64,000 bases of DNA, taken from Phaeophleospora eucalypticola. Taxonomy: Eukaryota > Ascomycota > Dothideomycetes > Mycosphaerellales > Mycosphaerellaceae. Below the pieces are notes generated by a model. It made no database searches. It saw nothing but the letters and a program-made list of their open reading frames with translations, and was not told the origin of the DNA. The stretch lies in the NCBI GenBank assembly GCA_022814565.1, contig JAKLNG010000011.1, positions 558,001 through 622,000 on the forward strand, written 5' to 3'. Made by a program: the position numbers and the translations under genes. Below, piece by piece: positions 1 through 9,464 of the stretch (positions within the stretch are counted from its first letter, which is position 1; every line of letters begins with the position of its first letter).

Positions 1-1
1 G

Positions 2-3000
2 AAGACAAATTTGCCGCATGCCGATGTCGTGCGCTTCTACTACCTCTGGAAGAAGACACCGAAGGGTAAAGAGATATGGGGCAACTATGGAGGCCGAAAG
101 AAGCGAAAGGTTGAGAGTGATGCGGGTGCGCGATTGCAAGCCGAGGTCGCCAACGATGTCGACGACTCAGCGTTTGATAACGACAAGGCTGTGCGCAAGA
201 ACCGCAGCTTCCAGTGCAAGTTCTGCAGTACTCAACGGTCTCGACAATGGCGGAGAGCGCCTGGTGTTTCTCCTGGCCAAGTCGCTCCAGGCGAGAAGGG
301 CGCGGGCGAAAAGAAGCGCGACCGTCCTTTGCTTGCTTTGTGCCTGAGGTGTGCAGGTCTCTGGCGGAAATATGCCATTCAATGGGAAGAAATCGACGAA
401 GTCGCGAAGAAGGTGGCTGCGAACGGCGGGCGAGCTTGGAAGAAGAAGATTGACGAAGAACTTCTGCGCGAGCTGCTGGCTGCGAATGACCCAGCGAATC
501 AACCAATCCAAGAGCCGCCTTTGCCGCCCCTCGAAGGCGCCGAGCCACCCAAGAAGAAGTCAAAGACTGATAAAGATGGTGGACCAGCTGCCGCTGCCGT
601 GCCCAAGAAAGAAAAGCCTCCGCCGCCGCCCAAGGAGCCAACTCCTCCGCCTCCACCCATCATTCCTGCGCAGCCGACGTGGAAGGTTCTGCCGTGCGCC
701 ATCTGCAAGGACATTGGCAATACCATTTCTTGCTCTCACTGCAAGCTGACAGTCCACCGACGCTGCTTTGGTGTAGATGAGAGCGAGTGCGTCGGCAGGA
801 ATGGTGAGATGCACTGGGTCTGCGAGCAGTGTCAAAACGATCGTAATCCGAGCGTTTCGACTGACTACTCGTGCTGCCTGTGCTTGACGGAGGAGACTCA
901 AGTGGATCTTGTTGAGCCGCCAAAGGTTTCTCACAAGAAGAAGACCGATCGTGAACGCGAAAAAGAGCGACTCGAAAAGGAGCTTTGTGATGGGATGCGC
1001 GCCGACTATCGAGCAAAGCAACTCTCCTTAAATCGGCCTGTCATTCCTCGCGAACCGCTAAAGCGCACCACCGGCAACAATTGGGTGCACGTGCACTGTG
1101 CGATGTGGGCTCCGGAAATTCGCTTCAGCGACGCGAAGAAGTTTGAAGTTGCTGAAGGAATCCAGTCCATACCGCTAAACAAGTTTGAGGCGGTCTGCAA
1201 GCTGTGCAAGAACAAGGACCATCAAAATAAAGTGCGTCAGAACGCGGGTGCATGCACTTTCTGCTTCCAGTGCGGCGCCAGCTTCCATGCGTCGTGCGCG
1301 CACGAGGCTGGCTATTTATTCGGCTTCGATGTGCAGCCGGTCAAAGGATCCCGCAAGGATCAGGTTCAGACAGCGACTTTGGGACAGGAGACAGGTCTTG
1401 TCTCCGCAATAATCCTTTGCAAGGAACATACCGTCAAAGGACTACTTCACCCGATCAACGAGGTCGTTGACGAGAGCGGCAAGACGTCTCTGCAGGTCTA
1501 CGCTGAGAATTACAAGCAAGCAGACCTGACATTGACCGGCACAGTGCGAAAGGCTGCACAGGCTCAACTTTCTAAGGAAAAGGCTCTGCCACCGGCAGTC
1601 TCTGCGCACAATGGTAACAGACGAGAATCTGCAGGTCATAGCATTGCCGCCGCTGTGCGAAGAGGTGCCCGAAACTCGACTGCGATCTCCGATACGAAGA
1701 CAGAAGCGGAGGACTCAGCTGAGGTGTCGAGCGCGCCAGATGCGCAGACGGAGCGCCGCTGTGCGAAGTGCAACATCGATGTAACACCAAAATGGCATCC
1801 TATTCTGAAGGAGTCTCCAGAAGAGCGGCCGCGCTCTCCTGGAAAGGCCGACGAAGCAGATCCGAACAAGCCAGATGCGCAGCCAAACCAGCCCAAGCCA
1901 CAGAACATAAGATTCATGGCGCCAGGCGCCAGTGGTCGTGCTTGGGATGGCATGCCCGATCGGTATGGATCGAGGAATGTGGCAAACGGCGAGCGCAACC
2001 CCGGAGAGCCTTCCTTCGGAGTGCCTATTGGGACACCTTCACGAGATCCAGCTATGCCACCGCCAGCGGAGGCGAATGGCGAGCTGCAGCCGCCCATGGA
2101 AGATGGAGCTCGACGAGATACGGATGAAGGCTATCACAATCATGCATTGCCACGATACCAGAATCCTGCTTCTCGCATGACACCACCAGGCCCGCCAGAG
2201 CCGGAAGAGCCACCCAAAGAAGAGGAGCCGCAGTCCTATCTTTGTCACAAATGCTTCCTCAAGAAGAAGTTGGACCCGACACCACCGCCGGAAGATCTCA
2301 AAGACCGCATGGATGTGTCTCCCAAGCAGGCTGATGAGGCTCCTGCAGTACAAACCATTGAGCAGCAATTCGAGGTGTGGGATAGACCACCTCCCCAACC
2401 CACGCCAGCTCCTCCGCCGATGCATCAGCCACCTATGATGAATGGGTATGGCCCGCCGTCTCACTATGGCCCTTCACCTGGCGCGATGCCGCACCCACAT
2501 CAAGCATACGCGCCGCATCCTTTCGGTCCGCCGAACGGCTACCCTCATCCTGTTCCACATCCCCCACCACATGCAGGTCCTCCGCCTCCGCCACTTCACG
2601 AACGACACAGCAGCTACGGTTATCCTCCTCATGCATCACCAAATCTAGGGCCTCACTTCGCGCCGCCGCCGCCTCCATCGCGCGGTCCGCCCGTCAATGG
2701 GTATGGGCCACCTCCCAATCCGCCGATGGCAAATGGCATGCCTTCACCGCATACGTCTGCACCTCCAATGCAGTCGCCGACGTACCAGCATCCTCAGCAT
2801 CAGCCAATGCAAGGGCCTCCTCGCCCTGATCAGCAATATTCGGGCGTGCAGCTGCAGCCACTTGCTCCGCCATTGCACAGCAGTCCGAATGCGCCGTTTG
2901 GTAGACCGCGCTCAGAACACATGAACGGCCCCTCTCCTGGCCTTCCGCCGCACCAGCCGCATCCGCACCAACCGCACGGACATCCCACCCAGCCTCCGAC

Positions 3001-3160
3001 TCCTCAGCCCATGGCAGGAAGTCCACAGCCTGGTGCAGCGAGACCTGAGAGCCAGCCGCCACGACCGACGACGCCTCGAAGCGGTCAAGGCAATGGGACG
3101 CCAAACCCCAATGGCGTCGGAGCCAGTGCGAGCCCGAATTTGATGAATCTGATACACTAG
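2..3160 (+). CDS. snt2: Snt2-like PHD-finger chromatin regulator (5' end outside window)
   Basis: The frame is open at the left edge with no start codon, so this is the C-terminal ~1050 residues of a longer protein. In order I see a SANT-like segment (VVRFYYLWKKTPKG), a GATA-like zinc finger (CKFC...CLRC, ~65-115), a PHD finger (CAICKDIGNTISCSHC, ~230-280), an extended PHD (~290-480, with NNWVHVHCAMWAPE) and a second split GATA-like finger (CAKC ~585, CHKC ~745). The last 280 residues are Pro/His/Gly-rich and probably disordered. This order matches fungal Snt2, a BAH-SANT-PHD protein that yeast work places with Ecm5 and the deacetylase Rpd3 on chromatin. The BAH domain would lie upstream of the window. 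The stop is TAG at 3158-3160, but the frame stays open for 50 more codons (separate entry). Confidence 0.88.
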   Translation, partial: KTNLPHADVVRFYYLWKKTPKGKEIWGNYGGRKKRKVESDAGARLQAEVANDVDDSAFDNDKAVRKNRSFQCKFCSTQRSRQWRRAPGVSPGQVAPGEKGAGEKKRDRPLLALCLRCAGLWRKYAIQWEEIDEVAKKVAANGGRAWKKKIDEELLRELLAANDPANQPIQEPPLPPLEGAEPPKKKSKTDKDGGPAAAAVPKKEKPPPPPKEPTPPPPPIIPAQPTWKVLPCAICKDIGNTISCSHCKLTVHRRCFGVDESECVGRNGEMHWVCEQCQNDRNPSVSTDYSCCLCLTEETQVDLVEPPKVSHKKKTDREREKERLEKELCDGMRADYRAKQLSLNRPVIPREPLKRTTGNNWVHVHCAMWAPEIRFSDAKKFEVAEGIQSIPLNKFEAVCKLCKNKDHQNKVRQNAGACTFCFQCGASFHASCAHEAGYLFGFDVQPVKGSRKDQVQTATLGQETGLVSAIILCKEHTVKGLLHPINEVVDESGKTSLQVYAENYKQADLTLTGTVRKAAQAQLSKEKALPPAVSAHNGNRRESAGHSIAAAVRRGARNSTAISDTKTEAEDSAEVSSAPDAQTERRCAKCNIDVTPKWHPILKESPEERPRSPGKADEADPNKPDAQPNQPKPQNIRFMAPGASGRAWDGMPDRYGSRNVANGERNPGEPSFGVPIGTPSRDPAMPPPAEANGELQPPMEDGARRDTDEGYHNHALPRYQNPASRMTPPGPPEPEEPPKEEEPQSYLCHKCFLKKKLDPTPPPEDLKDRMDVSPKQADEAPAVQTIEQQFEVWDRPPPQPTPAPPPMHQPPMMNGYGPPSHYGPSPGAMPHPHQAYAPHPFGPPNGYPHPVPHPPPHAGPPPPPLHERHSSYGYPPHASPNLGPHFAPPPPPSRGPPVNGYGPPPNPPMANGMPSPHTSAPPMQSPTYQHPQHQPMQGPPRPDQQYSGVQLQPLAPPLHSSPNAPFGRPRSEHMNGPSPGLPPHQPHPHQPHGHPTQPPTPQPMAGSPQPGAARPESQPPRPTTPRSGQGNGTPNPNGVGASASPNLMNLIH

Positions 3161-3313
3161 CATGGTACAGATGGTCATAGGGATGGAACTCCAACGCCGG
3201 CTCCAAAACAGGCTGGCGCAAGCGCGAGTCCGAATGTGTCGAATTTGCTACACCAAGGCTCTCAAGATGAGGCGACGAAGTCGGACAGCGTCATTGATCC
3301 TCAATTGCGCTGA
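3161..3313 (+). other. In-frame continuation of the snt2 frame after its TAG stop
   Basis: Directly after the TAG, the same frame stays open for 50 codons to a TGA at 3311-3313. The peptide repeats the sequence just before the stop: GASASPNLMNLIH precedes the TAG and GASASPNVSNLLH follows it. A possible 45-nt intron (GTCGGA donor at 3116, CTGAT branch at about 3147, ACTAG acceptor ending at 3160) would remove the stop and keep the frame. The donor is weak. Readthrough or a recent nonsense mutation are the other explanations. Confidence 0.45.
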
Positions 3314-3956
3314 TGAGCAAGGCTGCAGGCAATATTCAAGGGGAGCAGTCGCGATTCGAATCGTGAAAGGAGCGAGAGCAGGTGTATTTGTTTGTACTAT
3401 TGACGGGAAGGGATGGCTGGATGCCACAAGGCGAGGCAGTGTGGCGCACTACAGACTCTCGTTGCAGGCATTTCTTTATTTGTTGTTGCTACTGGTGATT
3501 TAAGTGATTGGGTTAGTGTTGTATGATATCCCCAGATATGGCACCGGGAGAATCGAGTGCCTTGAGTGCTCGAAATGGATTACTGTCTACAATTTACGAT
3601 GTACTCGATATCTTTCTTCTATTCATATTCATGAGATTTTATGGGACAACTGACTGAACGTGGATGGAACAGTTTTGAAATTGATTGATCTTCATTTCGA
3701 GTTGAATGCGCTAGCTAGAAATGGCTATGCATTTTTGGAGTGAGGATGTCATTTTCCATCCAAGACGAGAGTGTCCATACTCGCCGTCATCTATTGTAGT
3801 AACACAAACCGCGAGTCCGCTTTCTTTCAAAACAAACGAAAGCCAGTCACTCGCGACAGAAACGCCCCTTTTACGCGCCGCTGCGGTCATTCTATTATCC
3901 TTTCGCTTTCTATTCCCACAGACGCCTTCCCTCTTTCTTACTGTCGCGATCTTCTT
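3314..3956. other. Convergent intergenic region, no gene seen
   Basis: This stretch lies between the 3' ends of snt2 (+) and mdm38 (-). It is AT-richer than its flanks and should hold both 3' UTRs. I see no supportable reading frame, RNA gene or repeat. Confidence 0.5.
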
Positions 3957-5669
3957 TTAAGGCGCTCGGTCGCTCTTCACCTGGTCCATCTTCTCCTTTG
4001 TGGGGCTTGGACCGCCTTCTGTGCCTGCACTCGAAGTTTCCAACTCTTCATGCTGATGCTGGTCCTTCGCAGATGTTGTGGCCTTGGCTTCTTGCTGCTG
4101 ACGGTCCAGGTCGGATTCGGCGTCGGACATTTCTCTCGCGGCCTCGTCGGCGTGCTGCTTGTTTAGAGCGACTTCCTGCTTCTGCTCTTCCTCCTTCTCG
4201 TCGATGTCCTCCTTGTCGTTGACGTTGGTCGCCTCGCGGCCAGAAGCTTTCTGCTGCTCTGTTTGCTCGTTCTCCTCTTGGATCAGCTCTTGCTGCTCGC
4301 GGATGACTTGCAGACGCTGCTTGTTGGTCGTGGCGCCTTCGGCGTTGTGGACTTCGAGTTCGATTTCGTGGAAGAGCTCTTCGGGAATGGAGGAGAGGAC
4401 GGCTTGCAGGGCGGAGAGCTGGGAGTCGAATTCGGTCTCTTTGCCCTGGGCGTACATGAAGGCGTTGCTCAGGACGAGGAGAGTGCTAGGAACGCCGTAT
4501 TTGAGTCGTAGGTCTAGCCAGAGACCGAGGTCGTCCCGCAGGCGTCCAGGGGACATGCCGTGGGTTCGGAGACCGCGCGCGGCGCAAGCAGTCTGAAGCT
4601 CGGGAACGGAGAGTGATTCGACGCCTTCGAAGGAGATGGCACGGTCGTCGCGCTTGATTTGTCGCATTCGGTGGCGGATCTGGTATCGGAGCATCGCGTC
4701 TGTGCCGAAAGTTGACAGGTTCATGTATCTGCAGATTCCAACAAGCTGTGGTCTTGACAGATTGTCCAGTGTGAGGTCATCCTTGAACAGCTTGCAGACC
4801 TTAATCACATCCGACTTGGTAGGCTCCTCTCCTGTTGCACGCAGCTTCCGGAAGAACTCAGTAAACTCTTCCTTTTGCGCCGTGGCAGCAGAGATGGGCA
4901 GACCAGACTCCCTCATGGTCTGCCGCAAGAATTGCGAAACCTCTTTTCTTGAAGACCGCAATCTTGTGGCTTTGTTCTCCTTGCTCTTTGCGTCCTCGTA
5001 CGTTGAAGGAAGCATGTTCGGGAATAATCTGAGAGCCACTGGAAGTAGCAATTCGGCAAATGGTACTATCACGAACATCGAGAAGGGCACCAGGCGACCA
5101 ATATCTTGCACGGTCCTGGTCAACTGCCTGTGCTCTCTTCGCGTGAGCTCATACCCAGCAGCCATCTTCAGTGCAAGTTTTGAGGAAATCTTGACCTCAG
5201 TTGCGAGAAGCTTTGTGCCATCCCAGTAATGTTGCGCTTCATGCTTGACCTTCTGCCACAGGGTCATCTTCTTCTTCTCCTCCTTCTTGGCCGCCTCCTT
5301 CTTATGCTCAGCCTTGTCTTCCGCCAGCTTTTCCACAGCCAATTCATTCAGAGCCGCGTCCTCAGCGGCCTTGGTTGGAGGAGCTTCAGATGGCGCCGCT
5401 GAAGGTATGCTGAGATCTGAGTCCTTTTTCGAGGCAGATTTCTCCTGGCTCTTGGGGAGAGGCTTCTTAGCCTGCTCCATGTTGAAACCCGGTGGCGGGC
5501 CATTTTCGCTGTTCTGTTGAGAGGTGTTTGTAGAAGCGGCCTTGTGCGGCACTAGAATAGCAACGGCGGGCATCTGGCGAGGGATGCGCGCGGCGCGCTG
5601 GAAGGCGGTTCGATTGCCATGGCGTAGTAATAGGGGTGCCAGCTGGGCGGAGTATCTGGTGTTCATCAT
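3957..5669 (-). CDS. mdm38: LETM1-domain inner-membrane protein (Mdm38/Ylh47 type)
   Basis: A single-exon 570-aa protein. The N-terminus is Arg-rich with few acidic residues (ARIPRQMPAVAILV), like a mitochondrial presequence. A Lys/Glu-rich linker follows. The LETM1 core starts near residue 135 (LWQKVKHEAQHYWDGTKLLA), with the membrane segment around IGRLVPFSMFVIVPFAELLL and the soluble LETM1 region after it (LSRPQLVGICRYMNLSTFGT). The C-terminus is a highly charged coiled coil. Family members sit in the mitochondrial inner membrane and act in K+/H+ homeostasis and ribosome association for membrane insertion. The start at 5669 is the first ATG; a second ATG follows immediately. It is divergent from adk2, another mitochondrial gene. 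Confidence 0.93.
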   Translation of the reverse strand: MMNTRYSAQLAPLLLRHGNRTAFQRAARIPRQMPAVAILVPHKAASTNTSQQNSENGPPPGFNMEQAKKPLPKSQEKSASKKDSDLSIPSAAPSEAPPTKAAEDAALNELAVEKLAEDKAEHKKEAAKKEEKKKMTLWQKVKHEAQHYWDGTKLLATEVKISSKLALKMAAGYELTRREHRQLTRTVQDIGRLVPFSMFVIVPFAELLLPVALRLFPNMLPSTYEDAKSKENKATRLRSSRKEVSQFLRQTMRESGLPISAATAQKEEFTEFFRKLRATGEEPTKSDVIKVCKLFKDDLTLDNLSRPQLVGICRYMNLSTFGTDAMLRYQIRHRMRQIKRDDRAISFEGVESLSVPELQTACAARGLRTHGMSPGRLRDDLGLWLDLRLKYGVPSTLLVLSNAFMYAQGKETEFDSQLSALQAVLSSIPEELFHEIELEVHNAEGATTNKQRLQVIREQQELIQEENEQTEQQKASGREATNVNDKEDIDEKEEEQKQEVALNKQHADEAAREMSDAESDLDRQQQEAKATTSAKDQHQHEELETSSAGTEGGPSPTKEKMDQVKSDRAP

Positions 5670-6435
5670 GCTGCCGGCAGCAAGAGGTGGTCGCTGGCCG
5701 TGAGGAGAGCCTCACAGCGGATGCTAAGAGACTGTATGCGCAGAGTGGTGGCGGATGGTGGAATGCTGGGTGTTTCGATGATGTTGAGACGAAACACTTC
5801 TGCGTTCAGTCAAAGAAGTCGACGTCGCATCGGACATCGGCGGCCGATAAGTCCGTCTGCACGTGCGCGGCTAGATCTATTCTCGTTGCTGACTGAGGCA
5901 TCCCTCGTCGCTCTCGCGTTCAACGAAGTCTCCATCATTCGCCGGCATCGCTGTGTCAGGTAGCTGACAATTCTAATTCATAATTGAACGACTACGCGCG
6001 CATTTGACCATCACCTCAGCCGCGACTGATTGAAGGGACTTGATTGACAGATTGACAGGGCCATTGCTCAATTGAATCCTGATAGCCGGGCGCGCGGGTG
6101 GGGTAGCATCTCCGAGGCTCGTGGGCGACAGGGCAAGCTGCAGCATCACCCGCTCCCAAGACGACACAAGCAACCGGCGATCAACGACACCTCGTCTATT
6201 TTGGCTGACAGGATTTCCTTCCTCCTTCCCTTCACCTTTAAGACCTACTCCACCACCTATATTCACCATGTCGCTGTACGATAGGGGCTAGTCCGACCAG
6301 CACGACGAAGACTCGCGAGTCTTCACAACCGCACCTATACCGTCTTCACCTCCATTCGACCTTCCGGCCGCCCGCGACTGTAGTATTTGTCTATCAATAT
6401 TGGATCGCTCGGATTTAAATACCATACCTATCAAC
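5670..6435. promoter_or_regulatory. Shared divergent promoter region of mdm38 and adk2
   Basis: This is 766 bp between the start codons of two divergently transcribed mitochondrial genes. No clear TATA box or coding frame is visible. A bidirectional promoter is inferred from gene orientation only. Confidence 0.4.
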
Positions 6436-7330
6436 ATGCCGACGTCACGGCTGCGCAAAGCCGCGCGACTCATCCTCATCGGCGCACCAGGCGTCGGCAA
6501 AGGTACTCAGACCGAGCGACTCTTGTCTCGCTTCAATCAGCTCTCCGCGATAAGTTCCGGAGATTTACTGCGAGAGAATGTGAGGAATAGAACGCCTCTC
6601 GGTAAGTATTATTTCGCAGAATCACGATTCAGTGTCGAGGGTGCCATATCGCTAATGTCACGCGACAGGCATCCAAGCCGAATCGCTCATGAAAACCGGC
6701 GCCCTCGTCCCCGATAGCATGATCCTGCGCCTGATCCGCAACGCCCTCACAACCCGCGGCTGGCTCATTCCCGCCGACGGCATCCAACCCATTACCCTCA
6801 ACTCCGTCGCTGCCTCCGTCGATCTCAACCCCGACTCCTCCAACGAAGCTCTGCGCAGCAACCCGGGCGTCAACATCCCCTCCGACCTCGACTCCGAGTA
6901 CCGCTATTCCGACCATCCCGACGCCTCCTTCATTCTCGACGGCTTCCCACGCAACGCGACCCAAGCCGCGCAGCTGGAAAAGATGGTCCCCGTCAACATG
7001 GCGATCCACGTGCACACGCCCGCAGATATCATCATCGAGCGAATCGGCAATCGCTGGGTCCATCCCGCGTCGGGGAGAGTGTACAATACCACCTACAATG
7101 CGCCGAAGTTTGAGGGAAAGGATGACGTGACAGGAGAGCCGCTGGTCCAGCGGGAAGACGACAAGCCCGAAGTCTGGCGCTCGCGGCTAAAAACGTTCGA
7201 GGAGAGCAGCGCGTCCCTCCTCGAACACTACGCGAAGAAGAACGTACTCTGGAAAGTGGAGGGCAACAGCAGCGACGAAATCACACCAAAGCTGTTCGCG
7301 GAGTTCACAAAGCGATTCGGCGCGTCATGA
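6436..7330 (+). CDS. adk2: Adenylate kinase, AK3/Adk2 type (GTP:AMP phosphotransferase)
   Basis: Two exons (6436-6601, 6669-7330) around a 67-nt intron (GTAAGT...GACAG) encode about 275 aa. The P-loop is GAPGVGKGTQTERLL near residue 16, the NMP-bind region contains SSGDLLRENV, and the DGFPRNATQAAQL motif and the LID domain (HPASGRVYNTTYNAP) follow. The LID lacks zinc cysteines, and the short N-terminus before the P-loop suits mitochondrial AK3/Adk2 enzymes, which transfer phosphate from GTP to AMP in the matrix. Between RGW and FILDGFPR there are about 48 extra residues (Asn/Ser/Asp-rich) not usual for the family. The reading frame extends upstream of 6436 but has no earlier ATG. Confidence 0.93.
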
Positions 7331-7623
7331 TCCCACTCGAGGAGAGACAGATTCGACACGAGAGATGGGATATCCGCTCGACTCCATGGAGAGTCTGAGA
7401 GCAGGCTCAGAAAGCCACAACACCACTTATTGCCGTTGAAGAGGAAGGAGGGAAACACTTCGCACGTCACGGCCTTGATTCACATGTACACATCTTACCA
7501 GCTAGCTTATCAGCAGCGAGCGACCTCAATGGCAGCAGCATCAGATATCGCAATGCGCTGGGCGTATGCATGCTTGTTCAGAAATCTATAGAAAATACCG
7601 AAAGCTTGAAATACCACGTCGAC
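7331..7623. other. Intergenic, 3' flank of adk2
   Basis: No gene recognised. It ends at a short inverted-repeat element (next entry). The 394 bp beyond that element, up to 8152, are also without a supportable gene. Confidence 0.4.
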
Positions 7624-7758
7624 TACAGCGTCTTCGCACATCGGAAGGTTATTTCGACGGACGAGGCCGCTCTCACTACGATGTGTGACCGATCAGAGGC
7701 CCTGGTCTCGACATCATACTCGGGAACGACTAACCTTCCGACGTGCGAAGACGCTATA
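7624..7758 (+). mobile_element. MITE copy 1 (TA target site, ~28-bp terminal inverted repeats)
   Basis: A 135-bp unit flanked by TA dinucleotides. The left end reads CAGCGTCTTCGCACATCGG and the right end is its near-perfect reverse complement (CCGACGTGCGAAGACGCT). The inverted repeats run through AAGGTTA, about 28 bp. Two further copies at 14961 and 18677 share the ends and the interior. Size, lack of coding capacity, TIRs and TA flanks are those of a Tc1/mariner-type MITE. The small open frame across it is not a gene. Confidence 0.88.
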
Positions 7759-8152
7759 TTATGGCATTCTGTCTCATTGCCATAGCTAGCTCGTAGACAC
7801 AGCTCATGGTTGGTATTGGTCTTCTACACGAGCCGCTTCCGGCTGCTTCTAAACCTTCATCTCGTATTATCTGGCCGCGCGGCATGTCCTTGCAACCGCA
7901 ATTCCAACACGCAGGATAAGGCCCCAAATTCCCGCAAGTCTGGATCTCTGCAGCTGCTCGGGAAGGTTATTAGAACTGTCGATGTTCAGCCCGCGGAATT
8001 TTGAGACTTCACTTCTGTTTCAGCAATACTCCAGGCATAGGGATGTTTGCTGTCTCCTTATGACACGTCTATGCACTTGAGCAGACCTCGCTCAGGTCCT
8101 CATTTCGCTCTACTCTAAGCTACGGACGAACCTCCTGCTCTTCAAAAGTCCC

Positions 8153-9464
8153 TCATATCCTCCCTCCTCTGGAATGGAATCTCTCCCCAGTACTCGGAAC
8201 CGGCTTCTCCGCCCTGATCAACCATAAAAACAGATCCTCAAACGGCAACAGGACGTAAAAGATCTTATTGCACGCGAACGCGATCACGCAGTAACAGAAC
8301 GCCACCATCGCGTCAAGAAAGTAGTGGTTCGCCGTTGCGATGATGGTGACGAGGATGGTGCTTGGATATCCCACGCCGAGGATGAGGTAGAAGAGTTTCC
8401 AGAAGGTGTTCTTGCGGGTTTCGAATTTCTCGAAGCGCGTGCGGAAGAGGCCGGAGTGGTAGATGAGGGTGCAGCCGATGGCGAAGGAGTAGCCGAAGTG
8501 CATGCTGGGGTTGAAGGTTAGTATGAATTACTGGGGGTTGGAAGGGGAAAAGAATTGCTTACCTGGGCATGGCCGCAAGGGAGTTGACATGCTTGCCGGA
8601 CTGGAAGAGGGACTCCGCGTCCTCGTTGTGCACGGTATCGAGAAATCCGTATTCTTTGGGGAGCAAACGCGGCGGCATCGTGGGGTACATGATGAACGTC
8701 GTAAAGGCCATGAAGTTGGTGAGTGTCATGGTTCGCCGCACAGCCGCAAAGGTGGAGTGCGATGGCGCGACGTAATAGTACCAGGCGATGAAGCTCATCG
8801 AAGCTGGAAGGTGGACGAGAGAGTAGAAGCGGTTCAAGAAGGCGAGGAAATCCTGGTGGCCGCTCATGAACCATTGCTGCAGGTCTCTTTCGCGAATAGG
8901 GAAGAGGAAGCTCAGCCAGCTAAACTCCTCAAACTCCAGAATATTGAGCCCGTGTTGCTCCGATACAACCCAGATGCCTTGGCCTGCGAAGATCCTGTTG
9001 GAAAGTACCGTGGTCATGCGGTAGAAGAGATAGTTGAGGACCCAGTAGAACATCTCTACCAGGAACGGGAATTTCTGGAATAGGCGGCTATGAATATGAT
9101 TCTTGAATCTGGACGAGTTCGGTGTTTGGACCGTGCACAGACCGCAACAACTTCTGGACTTGGGCCGCCGTGTATCTCTAGTCTGGACTTGCTGTTGATC
9201 GTCATCGTTGTCACTGTCGTACTCCAATAGCTCTTGCTCTGAAGGCCTCTCTTTGTCGAGTATGGATCCGAGGAAACCCTTCTGACCGCTGAAGATGCTG
9301 TAGTTCTTTCTCCGCGTCAAGAACATCCCTCCAAACAGAATCGTCACAAACATGACAGCCTCTCCCCAGTTGGGTAGGATCCATTCGGGCTTCACTGTCC
9401 ATGGTGGATAGTTGGCGAGAACTTCAGGATCCACAGCAAGTTTATCGTTGAGGTTTGGGTCCAT
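8153..9464 (-). CDS. PAP2/Aur1-superfamily integral membrane protein
   Basis: Two exons (9464-8563, 8504-8153) around a 58-nt intron (GTAAGC donor, CTAAC branch, CCCCAG acceptor) give 417 aa. The first ATG in frame is at 9464. Several hydrophobic helices follow residue 35 (PNWGEAVMFVTILFGGMFL). The C-terminal half carries the PAP2/inositolphosphotransferase signature: YPTMPPRLLP, then SLAAMPSMHFGYSF across the splice junction, and ANHYFLDA with a catalytic-type His-Asp arrangement. Such proteins are lipid phosphatases or phosphotransferases; Aur1 and Ipt1 act in sphingolipid synthesis. Sequence alone does not fix the substrate. Confidence 0.82.

Noticed and set aside
3158..3163. Programmed stop-codon readthrough of the known fungal type at the end of snt2
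   Set aside because: The known efficient context is UGA followed by CUA. Here it is UAG followed by CAU, so that specific mechanism is not supported; splicing or mutation remain open.
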